Part shown: piece after piece, positions 43,184 to 54,647 of the stretch
Layout: every line of letters begins with the position of its first letter
Numbering within the stretch: the first letter of the stretch is position 1
NCBI GenBank assembly: GCA_025094145.1
Contig: JALLLS010000106.1
Location: 1-64,000, forward strand
DNA: 64,000 bases
Origin: Spinellus fusiger
Lineage: Eukaryota; Mucoromycota; Mucoromycetes; Mucorales; Phycomycetaceae
Reading direction: 5' to 3'
Notes under the pieces: model-generated
What the model was told of the DNA's origin: nothing
The model's input: only the letters and a program-made list of their open reading frames with translations
The model's database searches: none
Made by a program: the position numbers and the translations under genes

Positions 43184-45357
43184 TGAGTTTGACTATAAAG
43201 AAGAAAGAGTTATAAATAAATGGCTGTGCTTAAGTCAAGTTAATTTCAGCTGAAATATGCCTCACACATCATACCTCAAGGGGGCTGGGACTGTCTATTG
43301 TAGACTGTCTATCGTGGACTGATACAAGGAACAAGAGAAGATGATTGGCAGAGAGAGAGAGAGAGAATAAGAAGTGATAAGAGATAAGGAGATGAACACT
43401 TGAGAGGGAAGGACTTTAGCAGTCCTTCTGTCAGTAGCAGATAGACAGTGGAGACACATTGTCATTTGGTACGCAGAGAGAAATGTGTATGTGTATGTGT
43501 GTGTGTGGAGTGACTTAATAGTATAAGCACTTGCCATATAAGGTAATTATGCAAGTGAGTGTTGATTCTACTTACTGTATCAGCAGAACACATCAGGCCT
43601 AGAATATATGTAGGGTGATGAGAACATTAGACACTCATCTACTGTTTAAATTCTATCAGCAGACACTGTAGGTTATAGTAGATACGTGGGCCTGTTGATG
43701 TTTGAGCATGGAAATGACATGTTTGGAGTGCCACAATGGACCTGAAAATAGTCAAACTCACCTCTCTTCCATCTCTTTTTGGACCTTTTGTTCATTGAAA
43801 ACAATGATTGGCATTGATTGTATTTCAATGTCAGTCCACCAAGGAATCACTATAGTGTTCTATCCTACATGGTGTATTTATTCAATGATCAATACACAGA
43901 GAAGAACAGGCCACAAGGAAGAAATACTCGGTAGAAAGGATCTTTTACTGATTCAGTAAAAGAAACACTCATTAGTACATCAATTGAAAGTGATCAAGAA
44001 GACTTATTGACATGGAGAATCAACAGACAAGACAGGTATGGAGGCAGACAGAAAACGAGAAAGCATGAGCCAAGTCCTGGTATTGATCCTTCCCTCTTTC
44101 TTAAGAGTGCTCTTACCATGCATGTATTCCCTTTTTCAGTCTTTGGAGTGCTGTCAAGGGCACACTATGGAGTCTACCCTTTTCCATTCTTTTTCCTTAT
44201 CTTGTGAACAGATGGGCAGCACTATTTCTAGATTCATTAGACAGTAAGAAGCTCTTAAAGTGTAAATGCGTCAATGAAAGATCCCCCTCTTGTTTTCAGA
44301 GTCAACGAATATCACTACTCCATACACAAATGTCCTGTTGCTAAGTCATAAAAGACACTGTCTCCTTCCTCCTCTCGTACTTCCAAAGCCAATGCACTAT
44401 GGAATGATAAAGTGCTAGAATATTGCATTTCTATTCTCTCTACTCTAAAAGAAAAGAAAAGAAAAAAACTCATTTTAGATATGCCTCCGCTCATCAATTA
44501 AAAAAGTGCTGCAGGTCTAATTATTAGTACTACCAGCTCCACCCCCTTCTCCTCCGCCCCAAATATCTATATTTATTTATAAGAAACAAAAAACATATAA
44601 AAGATTGGATTCCGACAATGCCACGGGTAAGCTTCAGCCAGCCAGGCAACATCGCTGTCTGAATAGGCACATTTTTCGTAGTGGAGTGATCATGAATTTT
44701 TTTTTCCTCACTCAGCAAACATCTTTCTGTACAACACATTTGATTTTGATTTTGATTTTGATTTTGATTATTTTGATTATTATTATTATTATTGATAAAG
44801 AAGGCCAAATGGAATCAATGCATAGATACATTTAGTCTACCTATAAGAGAATAGTCTAGTGCCTGTGAAGAATACACCATTCAATGGTCTCGGAAGGACA
44901 GTCTTCTAAGCGTGTGGGGTGAAGAGTAGATTCGAATAGATAAACACACACACATACATACATTATGATTGTTAGACACTATTATAATTTCAACTACAAA
45001 GGGAAAAAGAAAAAAGAAAAAAGAAAGGGAATGGGTAATTCTTATGGACCTTAGTCTAGGCAGGATCCAGACACAATTTCATTCTGTAGAGAGTTGGTGC
45101 GGATAGGATGGACTTGCGTACTGGGTTCTTCTCTGCAGGCTAATAAAACATGACTTGCATTGAAAAATAAGAATGCATAGGAAGAACCCATCTGTATTAA
45201 GCAAGTAATATGAGATTTATTATCGCTTTATTTATCAGTCAGTCAGTCAATCAGTCAGTCAGTCAGTCACTACTAAGATAGGGATCTAAAGTGCCTGTCT
45301 ATACAGTCTGGAGGATGGAGACATTTGGAATGAAAACTATGCAAGAAAAATATAAGC

Positions 45358-45396
<39 letters not shown>

Positions 45397-46020
45397 CGTA
45401 CAATAATAAAGACCTCACGGTGATCTGTAGTATTTCGATGGAATGAATGGTGATTAAGAAGAGAATAAAAGGTAGAATATCCTTAGTCTATGAAAGGTAT
45501 TAAAAACAATGACTATGCCACTTCTTTAATATTTTAGTAGACTATAGAGTAGAACGGTGGTGTTAGCGGTAATATTAGTGGTAGCACTAGCAGTAGCAGT
45601 AATGGTAATGGTAATGGTAATAGCATTGATGATCATTATGGTAGTAGTAATAGCATTAATGATAATTATAGTAGTAACAATGGTAATGGTAGTGGTATGT
45701 GTGCAAGTAGATAGATAGAGATAGATAGCTAATAATAGAGCAGAAATTCAGTCTGATAATAAAATGGTTGTATAGATTTAATATTGGGTATGTAAGTGCG
45801 CACGGCGCAGTAAGGAATGAGGAGAAGAGACAAGGAGAAGGTGAGAGAGGGGAATAAGTACACGCGGTAAATAAAGGTAAAAAGGGGTGAATGATAATGG
45901 CAATGATAATGGTGATAACAATGATAATAAAGTAAGTGCAAGAGTGAAAGCAGTAGTAGTAGTAACCACTATAACAGCAATAGGAAACCCCACAGAAGTA
46001 ATCATGGTAGTGGTGGTACT
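43184..46020. other. Gene-poor region with simple repeats
   Basis: No gene supported. Short frames around 43700-44250 lack family features. Simple repeats include TTTTGA at about 44745-44770, a CAGT run at 45237-45270, ATT at 45358-45396, and degenerate GGTAATGGTAGT-type repeats at about 45560-45700 and 45895-45965. Confidence 0.5.
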
Positions 46021-46551
46021 TTAGTAACTTGCCACCGCATTCTGTAAATAAGAAGAAGATGTAGGGTTCGAATCAAATCTACTGTACCAGACAGGCGAGT
46101 ACTCAGTCAAGCACATTTCTGGCTCACGTCGACCAAGCCACTTTTTACAGAAATCTACGAATCGAGTATACTTTTTACGCTTTCCAGAACTCGTACGTTT
46201 CACGGGTTTCTCAGAACTTTGAAAGGTCTCTTCAAGAAGTGCATCCATGGTAGTAGAAGGGTCATCCAGGCTATGTCTTTCTTCTTCACTGGTCGACATA
46301 CATAGTGAGTGAAGTTGTGGAGAATATGTGGGAGGAAGACTGATAAAAGATTCAGCAGACGATTGTTGTGAGTGTGAGTATGAGTGTGGGCGGATGTCTG
46401 TAGAAGAGAAAGAATAGGTGTTTTGATAAAAGGGTGGCAAGAGGCGAGGCAACTCAATTGACTCGATGTCTCTGGAAGGGATGTAGTTGTGATTATCATT
46501 GGCTTGGTATGTCTTCTCCATTGTAGTAGAGTGACTTTCTGGCAAATACAT
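46021..46551 (-). CDS. Hypothetical Ser-rich protein, 176 aa
   Basis: An uninterrupted minus-strand frame starting MYLPESHSTTMEK and ending QNAVASY. The first two thirds are rich in Ser, Pro, His and Thr (SSTDIRPHSYSHSQQSSAES), typical of disordered fungal proteins. The last third is basic and then structured-looking (SGKRKKYTRFVDFCKKWLGR). No family recognised. A real gene is likely because the frame is long for such AT-rich DNA and has no simple-repeat content. The role is unknown. Confidence 0.55.
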   Translation of the reverse strand: MYLPESHSTTMEKTYQANDNHNYIPSRDIESIELPRLLPPFYQNTYSFSSTDIRPHSYSHSQQSSAESFISLPPTYSPQLHSLCMSTSEEERHSLDDPSTTMDALLEETFQSSEKPVKRTSSGKRKKYTRFVDFCKKWLGRREPEMCLTEYSPVWYSRFDSNPTSSSYLQNAVASY

Positions 46552-49500
46552 TGTGAGTAATAATCAAAAGAGTGTAAAGTGTGGGCTAGTAAAGTGAAAG
46601 AGAAGAGCAAAGCTAATTATCTCTGGGAATGACTTTTATAGTGAATGGAAGAAATCTCAATCTCTATATGTATTTTGACCGAGACCCAGAATACAAAAAT
46701 GTGAGATGTAATTTATGATACATAATAGACTTTGCTTTATGCTCATATTTTTATATAAATATGGGCATATGCAAAACGTATGATTTCTTTAACTTTTTCT
46801 GTTCCACCTTTTGAGGTTACAGTGATACGAAATATCTTTTACATCAGTAGGATAAAATGTGAAATACAGTTGGTCCACTGCTAATCTTTTTACTTTTGAG
46901 AAAATGGATCGCTGACTTAAATAGTTTGGGTATCACACACCCCGAGGGCATGTCTGATTCTTAAGCGGTATTCATTTTACTGAATGCAGATGTGCGCATT
47001 TTCACCTGTTAAGGAACATCAAGTAACCTACAGATGTCCGAATCATCACTTTTTACAGAACATAAGAAATCGAAGAGTTGCTTTCTAAAAACAGATTTTA
47101 TATCAATAAAATTGCTTAATGATTGTTGGCTAGCAATGTCTATAAGACTAGATAATTATGAGAATATTATAAAGGCAAAAGATCGTAAAGTTTGTTTTAT
47201 AGAGAATATCACCTGTTGTTAATATGAAAACAGGTTTATCAGTTATTCATCAATACAATGAGTGGGGTTCCCTGTATTCAACACACTGTGTTGCCATCAT
47301 AAGAGTCACTGTGTATTTATTAGATGGGAGTGAATAGTATGGCCACTATGATTCTCTATATTCTTATGTAACATCGGTGTACTAGGAACAAACCTCAGAC
47401 AATGACAAAAACTATCACTGAACCTTCAGAATCAGTACCAAGTAGTATCCATACCAGATTATTTTTATCACTTTTATAATAAGACACAGTGTTGAATCTA
47501 CTCTAATTTTAGCCATTGTCTATATCAAGTTGTATTTTTGAATCTATCATGGTCTTTTATGTGTAATGATAGGACTCCTTCTCTTCAAAAGTAATTTATC
47601 CTATTATTACTAGTTTTCCTTATATGCTCAGCTTGAAACCTATACATTTATAAAAATACATCTCATTTTTATAGTCTAGAATGTTATTTTTGAGATGTAA
47701 TGGGTCTTTATTGCATACAAGACAGTGTTATGTCTTCCCCTACACTTCTGCATTGTTATATGCCCAACCAACATCCCTTTTACTGTATCTTAGATACTAT
47801 CAGCCTCAATATTATTAAGGAATTATAGCAAAGTAGAGCTAGATTCAAACAATGACAATGTATTCAGTAATGTTGGCATTATTATTCATAATTTGGGGCG
47901 TAAAATACATATCACAGGGATATGAGAAGCTTAATGACCTTGAAATATAGTCTTGGCAATAAGCCAAGGTGTTGAACATCGTCTTCTAGGTTTTTAACAA
48001 AAGTCAAGACCATTCTTGTTATTAAAAAGAGTCAATGTCTTTCTATAGATCTCAACCTTTCTAATCATTGTGATCAAGATTCTAGTGTTTTCTGTGACAA
48101 TAATTACAATCTAGTAGTTTTTTTTTATTGTAAAGTAATAGAGTAAAAAGATAAAAAGAGGTATAAAAATATCTCCTGATAACAGTAAATAGGGGAGGTA
48201 GCATTTATGAAGTAATAGTTAGGATATATCATCATGTACCATCTTTGAAGCAAAACTATTATGAACAAAGTTGATTTATAGAAGAGACTTAGTTTACTAG
48301 TGTGTGTATGTCTGTGTGTGTTTGCCTTTCAATATAAACTGGTGTCAATTATTAAGGCCAATATTCTTTCTTTCTTTCTTGTAATACTTGAAATATTTCC
48401 AAGCTCCAATGCCCAGTCTAATAAAGCCAGATTGATTATAAACCTTAATATCTGAAGAGATGACAAAAGTTTTTCATAAGACTTTTTTTTAATAAAATAA
48501 AATAAAAAAAGGATAATAACAGAGGTTGAGTGATAAAAAATGTAACTGGTATAGAGTAGTGCACATTGCATGTTGTTTTTCAGAGTTTAATTATATGGTA
48601 AAGCTAGAGTATTTCTCATCTAAAGGTCATGAATCATACGTTAGGTCATTTACAATGAGGCAAATTAGATACCAGGCTTCTTCAACCCTTTCAACCCAAT
48701 GAAAGAGATCTTAAAGATCGTTTCTTTTCACTTGATAAAAATGGATATATGCTATGGGAGGATGTTCAAGCTGGATTTTTTGACTGCAATACATGTTTTA
48801 CATATCAATATTCTGATGAAACGTACTGGTCGCAGCATTGCATTTTCCTTGTAAATAAATTGATTATGATTTATCTCATTGAAAAGCATTGTTGGAATTT
48901 ATTTATTTCTTTTAGAATGTATTCTTGTTTTGTTTGGGGCATGTACTGCTTGGAAATATGCCTCAACCTCCATTTTATATTGGGCTAGAGTTCGACACTG
49001 ATTTAGCAGGTCGAGTGACGGCTGCCTTTGTGAGACTCGAGGAGTCAATGAGAGAGGCTTTGGCTTCCAAATCAACCAGCAGGATAGATGATCCACTGGT
49101 CAGGGGTTTTCTAATTAAAGATAGAGTATTATAAGACAAATGATCTGGTAAATAGACTACCTATACATAATATTCAATAGGTTCTGCTTGCTATTTTGTG
49201 TTTAGATGAATTCAAAAAATAATATTATTAAATATACACTAAAGACATTCCAAATCTCAAGCAGTAAAATTATTTACTTTACAAACATATTCTTAATACT
49301 AATATTAACAAAGGTTAGTTATTTAGCATTAGAAGGTTCAAATGAAAAGAGACCCAGGTATATTCAACTTTGAAAGTAAAAAAAAATGTATCTATCAAGT
49401 ACAGCTACTACCTTGGATTTGAAATGAATACAGTGTTATGAGTCTGGGACATTTTAGGTCAATTTTCCTTGGGATTTAGTTATCAGAACATAAAACTAGC

Positions 49501-49960
49501 ATAGTCTGTGAATTGGAAGAAATATATTGATCAATCAAGATAAAATTAAACATATATCCTTTTACCATAGAAGACTATAAATGTGTAGTTGATCAATGCA
49601 AAAGAAAAAGAAAGGTATCATCTACATTCCTAACCACACCCCTTGACCATAGATTTAGAGTGAGATAATCTCTGTAACATTTAAATACCAATACAATATA
49701 GTTTACAAGTTGACACTACATAACAATTTTTAATAATCATAATCATAATCATAATCATAATCATAATAAAAGATAAAAGAAAAGTGAATTCTTGGGTACA
49801 GATGAATACCGGAGAGTCAACATGAATCAGTAAGAGAATATTATTACAATAGCAAATGCAGTATAGACTTTATTTATCATAGAAATGCTAGCTGTATAGT
49901 AGAAACAACAATAGCCCTTGTTTAGTCTTCTTGGAAAATAGGATTTCCAAGTTCAGAAAA
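46552..49960. other. Gene-poor region with a decayed ORF pair
   Basis: AT-rich. 47034-47222 (+) is a 62-codon ORF without recognised features. 48680-49134 (+) holds an exon-like pair (listed separately). (AATCAT)n occurs at 49735-49765. Nothing else supported. Confidence 0.45.
48680..49134 (+). pseudogene. Possible remnant of an unrecognised two-exon gene
   Basis: An exon-like stretch (PFQPNERDLKDRFFSLDKNG, then FFDCNTCFTYQYSDETYWSQHC) has a Cys/His pattern like a small zinc finger and is followed by a GTAAAT donor near 48851. After a TTTTAG acceptor at about 48915 a well-formed frame runs from about 48955 (PQPPFYIGLEFDTDLAGRVT) to a TAA at 49134. The two frames do not join cleanly without a shift, so it may be broken or my intron may be wrong. 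Confidence 0.35.
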
Positions 49961-50860
49961 TTAGTCTTCTGTCCAAGTCTTATAAGATGCATACCTGAAG
50001 TTCTTATAGACATCTTTATGGATCAGATGCTTATCCTTCATGTCTTGTATTTGCTCGGGAGTAAAAGTATCAAATATAAGACCGATCAGGTTCTTGCTAA
50101 GACTGGGAATAGAGCGTATAAATTCTTCGCTGCGAGTAATAGGATGAATGTCCCACAGAGGACCTTTATTCAATAGATTTATCACAGCAGTGAATGCATG
50201 TCGAACTTCAATTGTGGCATCCTCTTTTATAGTATAAAGCTTAAAGGGATGTATGTATTTATATCCGGCTATAGGAAGTTTTGATTTGTATCGAATCAAC
50301 TTATTTACTGCTGAAAAGGCATAGTCTCTTATCCAAGTATGCTTCATCCACCTAGGATTAAAGCTACTGATGACATCTGTATAGCTCTTTGGCTTATTCC
50401 CTGCCCCTAAAATGCCTATGATGAACTTTGGAGGTGCGTCATCGTCATTGGGAGGTCTTCCCAAATAAAGCAGAAACAAGTAGAGATAGGCAAAAGATAG
50501 AGCAATGTCTTTTCTAGTGGGTAAAGTTGTACCTGGGGCCAACGGACAGTATTTTATCAAAGGGCGCATAGTCTCAGGCAAAGAAAAATATCTCAACGCA
50601 TCGAACATCTTGGTACCTGATTTTAGAGCCTCATCCATTGTTTTGAAAGACTTTCCATCCTCTTCCTTATTGATAGATACAATGGTGAGATCTTTAGCAC
50701 CCACCCTGTAGGGATACGGTCCAAGCACAACGAGATTCTGAGCATGGGCAATAACGATATTGTCACAGTTTGTCTCATTAAAAAGAGTGTTTCCGGTGAG
50801 TTTTCTTGGAGTTTCTTTTGTGTCTTTGTCCATGGTGACAATAAAGTCTTGGTTTGTCAA
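49961..50860 (-). CDS. Unrecognised intronless protein, 299 aa
   Basis: A complete ORF from MTNQDFIVTMDKDTKETPRK to KTWTED, without introns or low complexity, in an otherwise gene-poor AT-rich stretch. There is no signal peptide. One hydrophobic segment (ALSFAYLYLFLLYLG) lies near residues 125-140, probably a buried helix rather than a membrane span. The C-terminal half is helical-looking with many aromatic and basic residues (FNPRWMKHTWIRDYAFSAV). I recognise no catalytic motif. Being intronless among intron-rich genes and next to mobile relics, it could be transferred DNA, a domesticated element gene or an endogenous viral gene; none of these is shown. Confidence 0.7.
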   Translation of the reverse strand: MTNQDFIVTMDKDTKETPRKLTGNTLFNETNCDNIVIAHAQNLVVLGPYPYRVGAKDLTIVSINKEEDGKSFKTMDEALKSGTKMFDALRYFSLPETMRPLIKYCPLAPGTTLPTRKDIALSFAYLYLFLLYLGRPPNDDDAPPKFIIGILGAGNKPKSYTDVISSFNPRWMKHTWIRDYAFSAVNKLIRYKSKLPIAGYKYIHPFKLYTIKEDATIEVRHAFTAVINLLNKGPLWDIHPITRSEEFIRSIPSLSKNLIGLIFDTFTPEQIQDMKDKHLIHKDVYKNFRYASYKTWTED

Positions 50861-51884
50861 TCCTTTTCATTTTCTCTCTCTTATATATTAAATGAATAAA
50901 TAAAACCTTTTTTTTTGTATGGAAGTCAGTGACATCAGTTTTATTTACATACACAACCTATAAGAAGGAGGGAAGAATACAAGAGAAAAAATATAAATAT
51001 ATATTTATAGAAGGGCAAAAGAAAAGGAAAAAAGAAAAAACTACTACAGATCATTGTCTAGTGCTTGCTCTTCTGCCAGACTGGTCACCAAAGAGACAGC
51101 ACGTTTAGATACCACAGTGGGTAGAAACGGCTTATCATCAAAAACAAGTCTCTAATGTACTCTCCAAATGGCTAGTAAAATTGAACTAATAATTTGGCAA
51201 GAGTACATAGACTCATACATTTTCGTAGGGAAACGACAGTGCAAAAAGAGCGTCAAAAATGGTTACGAAGGTGGGTACATGTCTAAATTGTATTTATTTA
51301 AAAAATAAAAATAAAAATAAAAATAAACAGCTACACAATGATGAGTCTTGGATGAAGCATCTATGATAAACTATAGCGTATTTAATGCAGTCGATGAATA
51401 TTTTAGAAGTGGTATGAAAGTGTAACAGGCTGTATCAGAATGTGTGTCTTTTGGTAGTGATTTCTGCCACATTCTATTTATATTATTTATTAGAGTAGAA
51501 TAACAAAGAAGTTGAATAAAAGAGCAGAGTGAATCGTACGTTAACTAATCAGATGCCTTTGGACATAAGAAATCATTGACAATATTATCACATCAATGGA
51601 TGATAAATAGTGTCTGACACCATTCAATTATTATTAGCAAAAACCATTCATTTCCTCTTATTGTGTTTCTATCTATTTTCTGAACGAAAAATGTTACATA
51701 GTCAGCAAGATACAGATAAAGTAAATAAAACACAGTATACTTGTAGAGGTCATTTAAGATTCTTACGTGTATTTGGTTTTTATTAGAGCATATAACAAGT
51801 TCTTCCAGTATAAATATTACCAGAGTAATAACTATCAAGACATCTTTATTTGGTGCTGACTGTAAGTATGAATAGTCACCTACT
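50861..51884. other. Gene-poor AT-rich region
   Basis: No gene supported. It contains short A/T and AAAAT repeats (51300-51330) up to the left side of relic D. Confidence 0.5.
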
Positions 51885-52251
51885 TTGCAAGATCTGGTCC
51901 ACAGCATCAATACTATAGTCTACCCTATGTATGCATTCTCCAGGTATATCTTGATATATTCCACTAATTTAAAGATGACTGCCAATATCCGTCTTATACT
52001 CCAATCAAATGATAAAGTGTTCCTCAAATCTCTCTCTCTCTTTCTCTGTTTTCATAAAGATGCACATTGATGCACATATACTATATCAATAATATTACGT
52101 CTTGATTTGGTAATTGTCCTTGAGGGAAAATGTCACCCGCCGAGAACACCCTTGTAAATATCACAAAAGAAAATGCGATGACTTTAGAAGATACAACTAG
52201 AAGCAATAAAAAGACCAAGCCTATTGGTTTTTCCTCTCCTCCACAATGATC
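51885..52251 (+). pseudogene. Minimal Fanzor-like relic, element D
   Basis: On the plus strand, MQDLVHSINTIVYPMYAFSR resembles the N-terminal block of C1 (LQYLVHNINTIVSHTYTFSM). About 150 bp further on, the sequence reads EGKMSPAENTLVNITKENAM to KKTKPIGFSSPP and a stop at 52249-52251. It aligns with the C1 tail (RENGTCPECF...KKRSKPIGLFSS). Almost everything between the ends is missing, including all RuvC motifs. It is an older, more diverged and more deleted member of the same family, in the opposite orientation. Confidence 0.5.
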
Positions 52252-54052
52252 GATAAAGCCTCTGTTCAATGAATAACAGAAGCTCATGGTAGAGACAGAC
52301 TATCTAAAAAGTGATAAAGTGTGTCTTGTTTGATTGTGATATATCATCTGAGTTATTAGAGACCCATAACATGGAAAGTGTTTATTATTGTTATTATTGT
52401 TATTATTGTTACTATTGTTATTATACAAAACTGTCTTTTTCTCTTTCAAACAGTGACTTGTTCTCAAGTACTGTGGTAGATATTGACCATAAACATATAC
52501 CATTCATCAGTCTATGTCCAACATTAAGCCGTAGTAGGTGTATACTGGCCACTATTGAATACAGATAAAATAACTACCTAATGGGTCTATTGGTATTGAT
52601 TGTAAATACAAGCTATGCAGACATACTCCTCGATGAATTAGGATAGATTCTAGATATTTGTCCTTGTTTCTTTCAATAGGGTAATCTAATTAATAAAGGG
52701 CCATGGTAATGATTACAATAAAGGAAAAAAAGAAAGGAAAAGAACATTTTATTTATGTAAATAAACACACACACACACACATTATTTCTATTAAGAGGTT
52801 TGCAGTCTTTACCCAAGGGATTCATAAAAGAATCGTCCTAGCAAAACAAGTTGTGTACAAACTATTAAGGCTTATCAGAGTGTAGAATATAGAATGCACG
52901 AGTGCTCTTTAAGTGTTATTTTACATAGAAAGATCTTCTGGTAGACACCATGATTCTAGATGTCTTTTTCATCTTGACTGTATTCACACAAACATGCGTA
53001 GTGTTATAAATGAGTCCATTATCCTATAATGAATCCTTAAAGACCACCAACCCTCTCCTTAGCTTCAGATCGTGGTTAGAGTGTCTGAGTAGTGTTTGAG
53101 GCATAGATAAGAACCAAAGGCCTGTATCACATTGAGTGAGTTATCCTCTGATCTACCCACTCCAAGGTGAAAATCAAAACCCGACCTTGTTTTGTTTATG
53201 ACTCAGTTTTATTGAAATATTGATGATTCTCTCTTCATTTCCTTAAGAGCATTCATACATGGGTAAGGAGGGAACAGTATAAGCATAAAACATACGAGGA
53301 TGTAATCATTAGAAAAGGTAATAATAACCAACAAGGTCTATTGTTATTCAATAACAATAACATTAAGGCTGGTGGTATTTATTTATCCAACAAAGGTCAC
53401 TGAATAACATGGAGTCAATGTTTTCTTTTTTCTTTCAGTCAACTGGATGTCTATTGTCCGCCCGTGTTACTATGCATCCTTTCCTCTATTCTTCTTTCTT
53501 GTTCTTTGGAATAATGGCTAGGAGCACCCACAAGTCTATCTTTCTATAGCTAATAATGATTCAATGACCCTTCTGTTTTATTTTCATGGTTCAAAGCTCA
53601 GCAAAGGTCTGTTCTTGATAGTGGCACAGCATTAGTGAATATCAGTGAATGGACTGTTACCTAAAGTGTCCCTATTTTTCATGTAAATGAAGGTTGTTTA
53701 TAGTGTCATTCCTCTTTTGCCCCGTACACCTTATTTGGATCATTACCAGATGATAGTAGTAATAATAAACACTAATAATAAACACTAATAATATACAGTC
53801 ATCATAATAACAAAACCAATATGAATCATCTTCCTCAGTCAGCAATCAACGGAGTCTCGATTTGTTTCACAGCAAGAAGTCATCCCTACACCCTACACCC
53901 TACACCCTACACCCTACACCTTACACCCATCTCTAGTGTTTGTATGGCCTTGGTATCTTTATGACCGGACTCCTCCTTTCTCTGTCTACTTGAGAATAGA
54001 GAGTACCAATTCTATACTCTACCAAGTGTATGTTTATTGGCTGTTCATACAC
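52252..54052. other. Gene-poor AT-rich region
   Basis: No gene supported. Holds TTATTG repeats (52385-52430), a CA repeat (52765-52780), AATAATAAACACT repeats near 53758-53790 and a CCCTACA array (53887-53930). Confidence 0.55.
53887..53930. repeat. Short CCCTACA array
   Basis: Four to five tandem 7-base units of CCCTACA followed by a CCTTACA variant. It resembles but does not match the CCCTAA telomere repeat. It lies about 120 bp from the 3' end of the OHCU decarboxylase gene. Confidence 0.85.
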
Positions 54053-54647
54053 CTATCCTGTCTGTGCAGTCTTCTTCAATCGATCATGCGCAATCAACAT
54101 CATATCTGTCAGCCCCGTCTCAAGTTCCTTTTCACGATCCCCACTTGCTATCCTCTGTTGAAGAACAGGAATGATCTGGGCACGTGACCGACCTGCAACA
54201 AATACGACAAACTTGAACCCATACACATCCTCATATTCCTTAATAATAACACCTTTTATTATTGTCTATTTCCATCTCCCCCTTGCACATGAATAGACTT
54301 GCCTTGTTCAAGCGTGCCAGTGTCTCATTGACTTGCTGATCTTTCTGGGAGACTGTGGTGTGTGGTGTGTATCCCTGCTCTTTCAAGGACATGGCGGATA
54401 GATTTGTCTTGCTCTCTCCAATGCGTGGATGGGCATTGATAATCTCTCGTTTCTCTTGTTCACTCAGTTTGGATCCCAGGCACAGGGTGTGTGCATACTC
54501 TATAAGGTCTGTGTAGGATGCAAAGGGGCGTTGGGCCAAGAGTGCGGTGGCAAGAGGAGGGGCTACTTCAAACAGGATATGAATAGCCTCAATAAAGCAT
54601 AAAGGCTCGGCTGTGTTGATCTTTTCAATGGGAGGAAGAGCAGACAT
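54053..54647 (-). CDS. OHCU decarboxylase (ureidoimidazoline decarboxylase), 2 exons
   Basis: Exons are 54647-54303 and 54238-54053, giving 176 aa, the family length. It decarboxylates 2-oxo-4-hydroxy-4-carboxy-5-ureidoimidazoline to S-allantoin, the last step of urate oxidation in purine catabolism. Exon 1 holds the conserved INAHPRIGE motif with the catalytic His. Exon 2 holds EDVYGFKFVVFVAGRSR and a terminal AHDRL helix. The 64-nt intron uses a GC donor (AAG|GCAAGT) and AG acceptor; read through, the frame would end early at about 54241 and lose FVVFVAGRSR. No urate oxidase or HIU hydrolase gene is adjacent. Confidence 0.94.

Noticed and set aside
46060..46080. tRNA T-arm-like GGGTTCGAATC
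   Set aside because: No matching acceptor, D or anticodon arms around it, and it lies inside the 46.0-46.5 kb ORF.
49440..49690. Possible third copy of the repeat found at 19.4-19.9 kb
   Set aside because: Only a short block (TACATTCCTAA-CCACACC) is shared; too little to support homology by eye.
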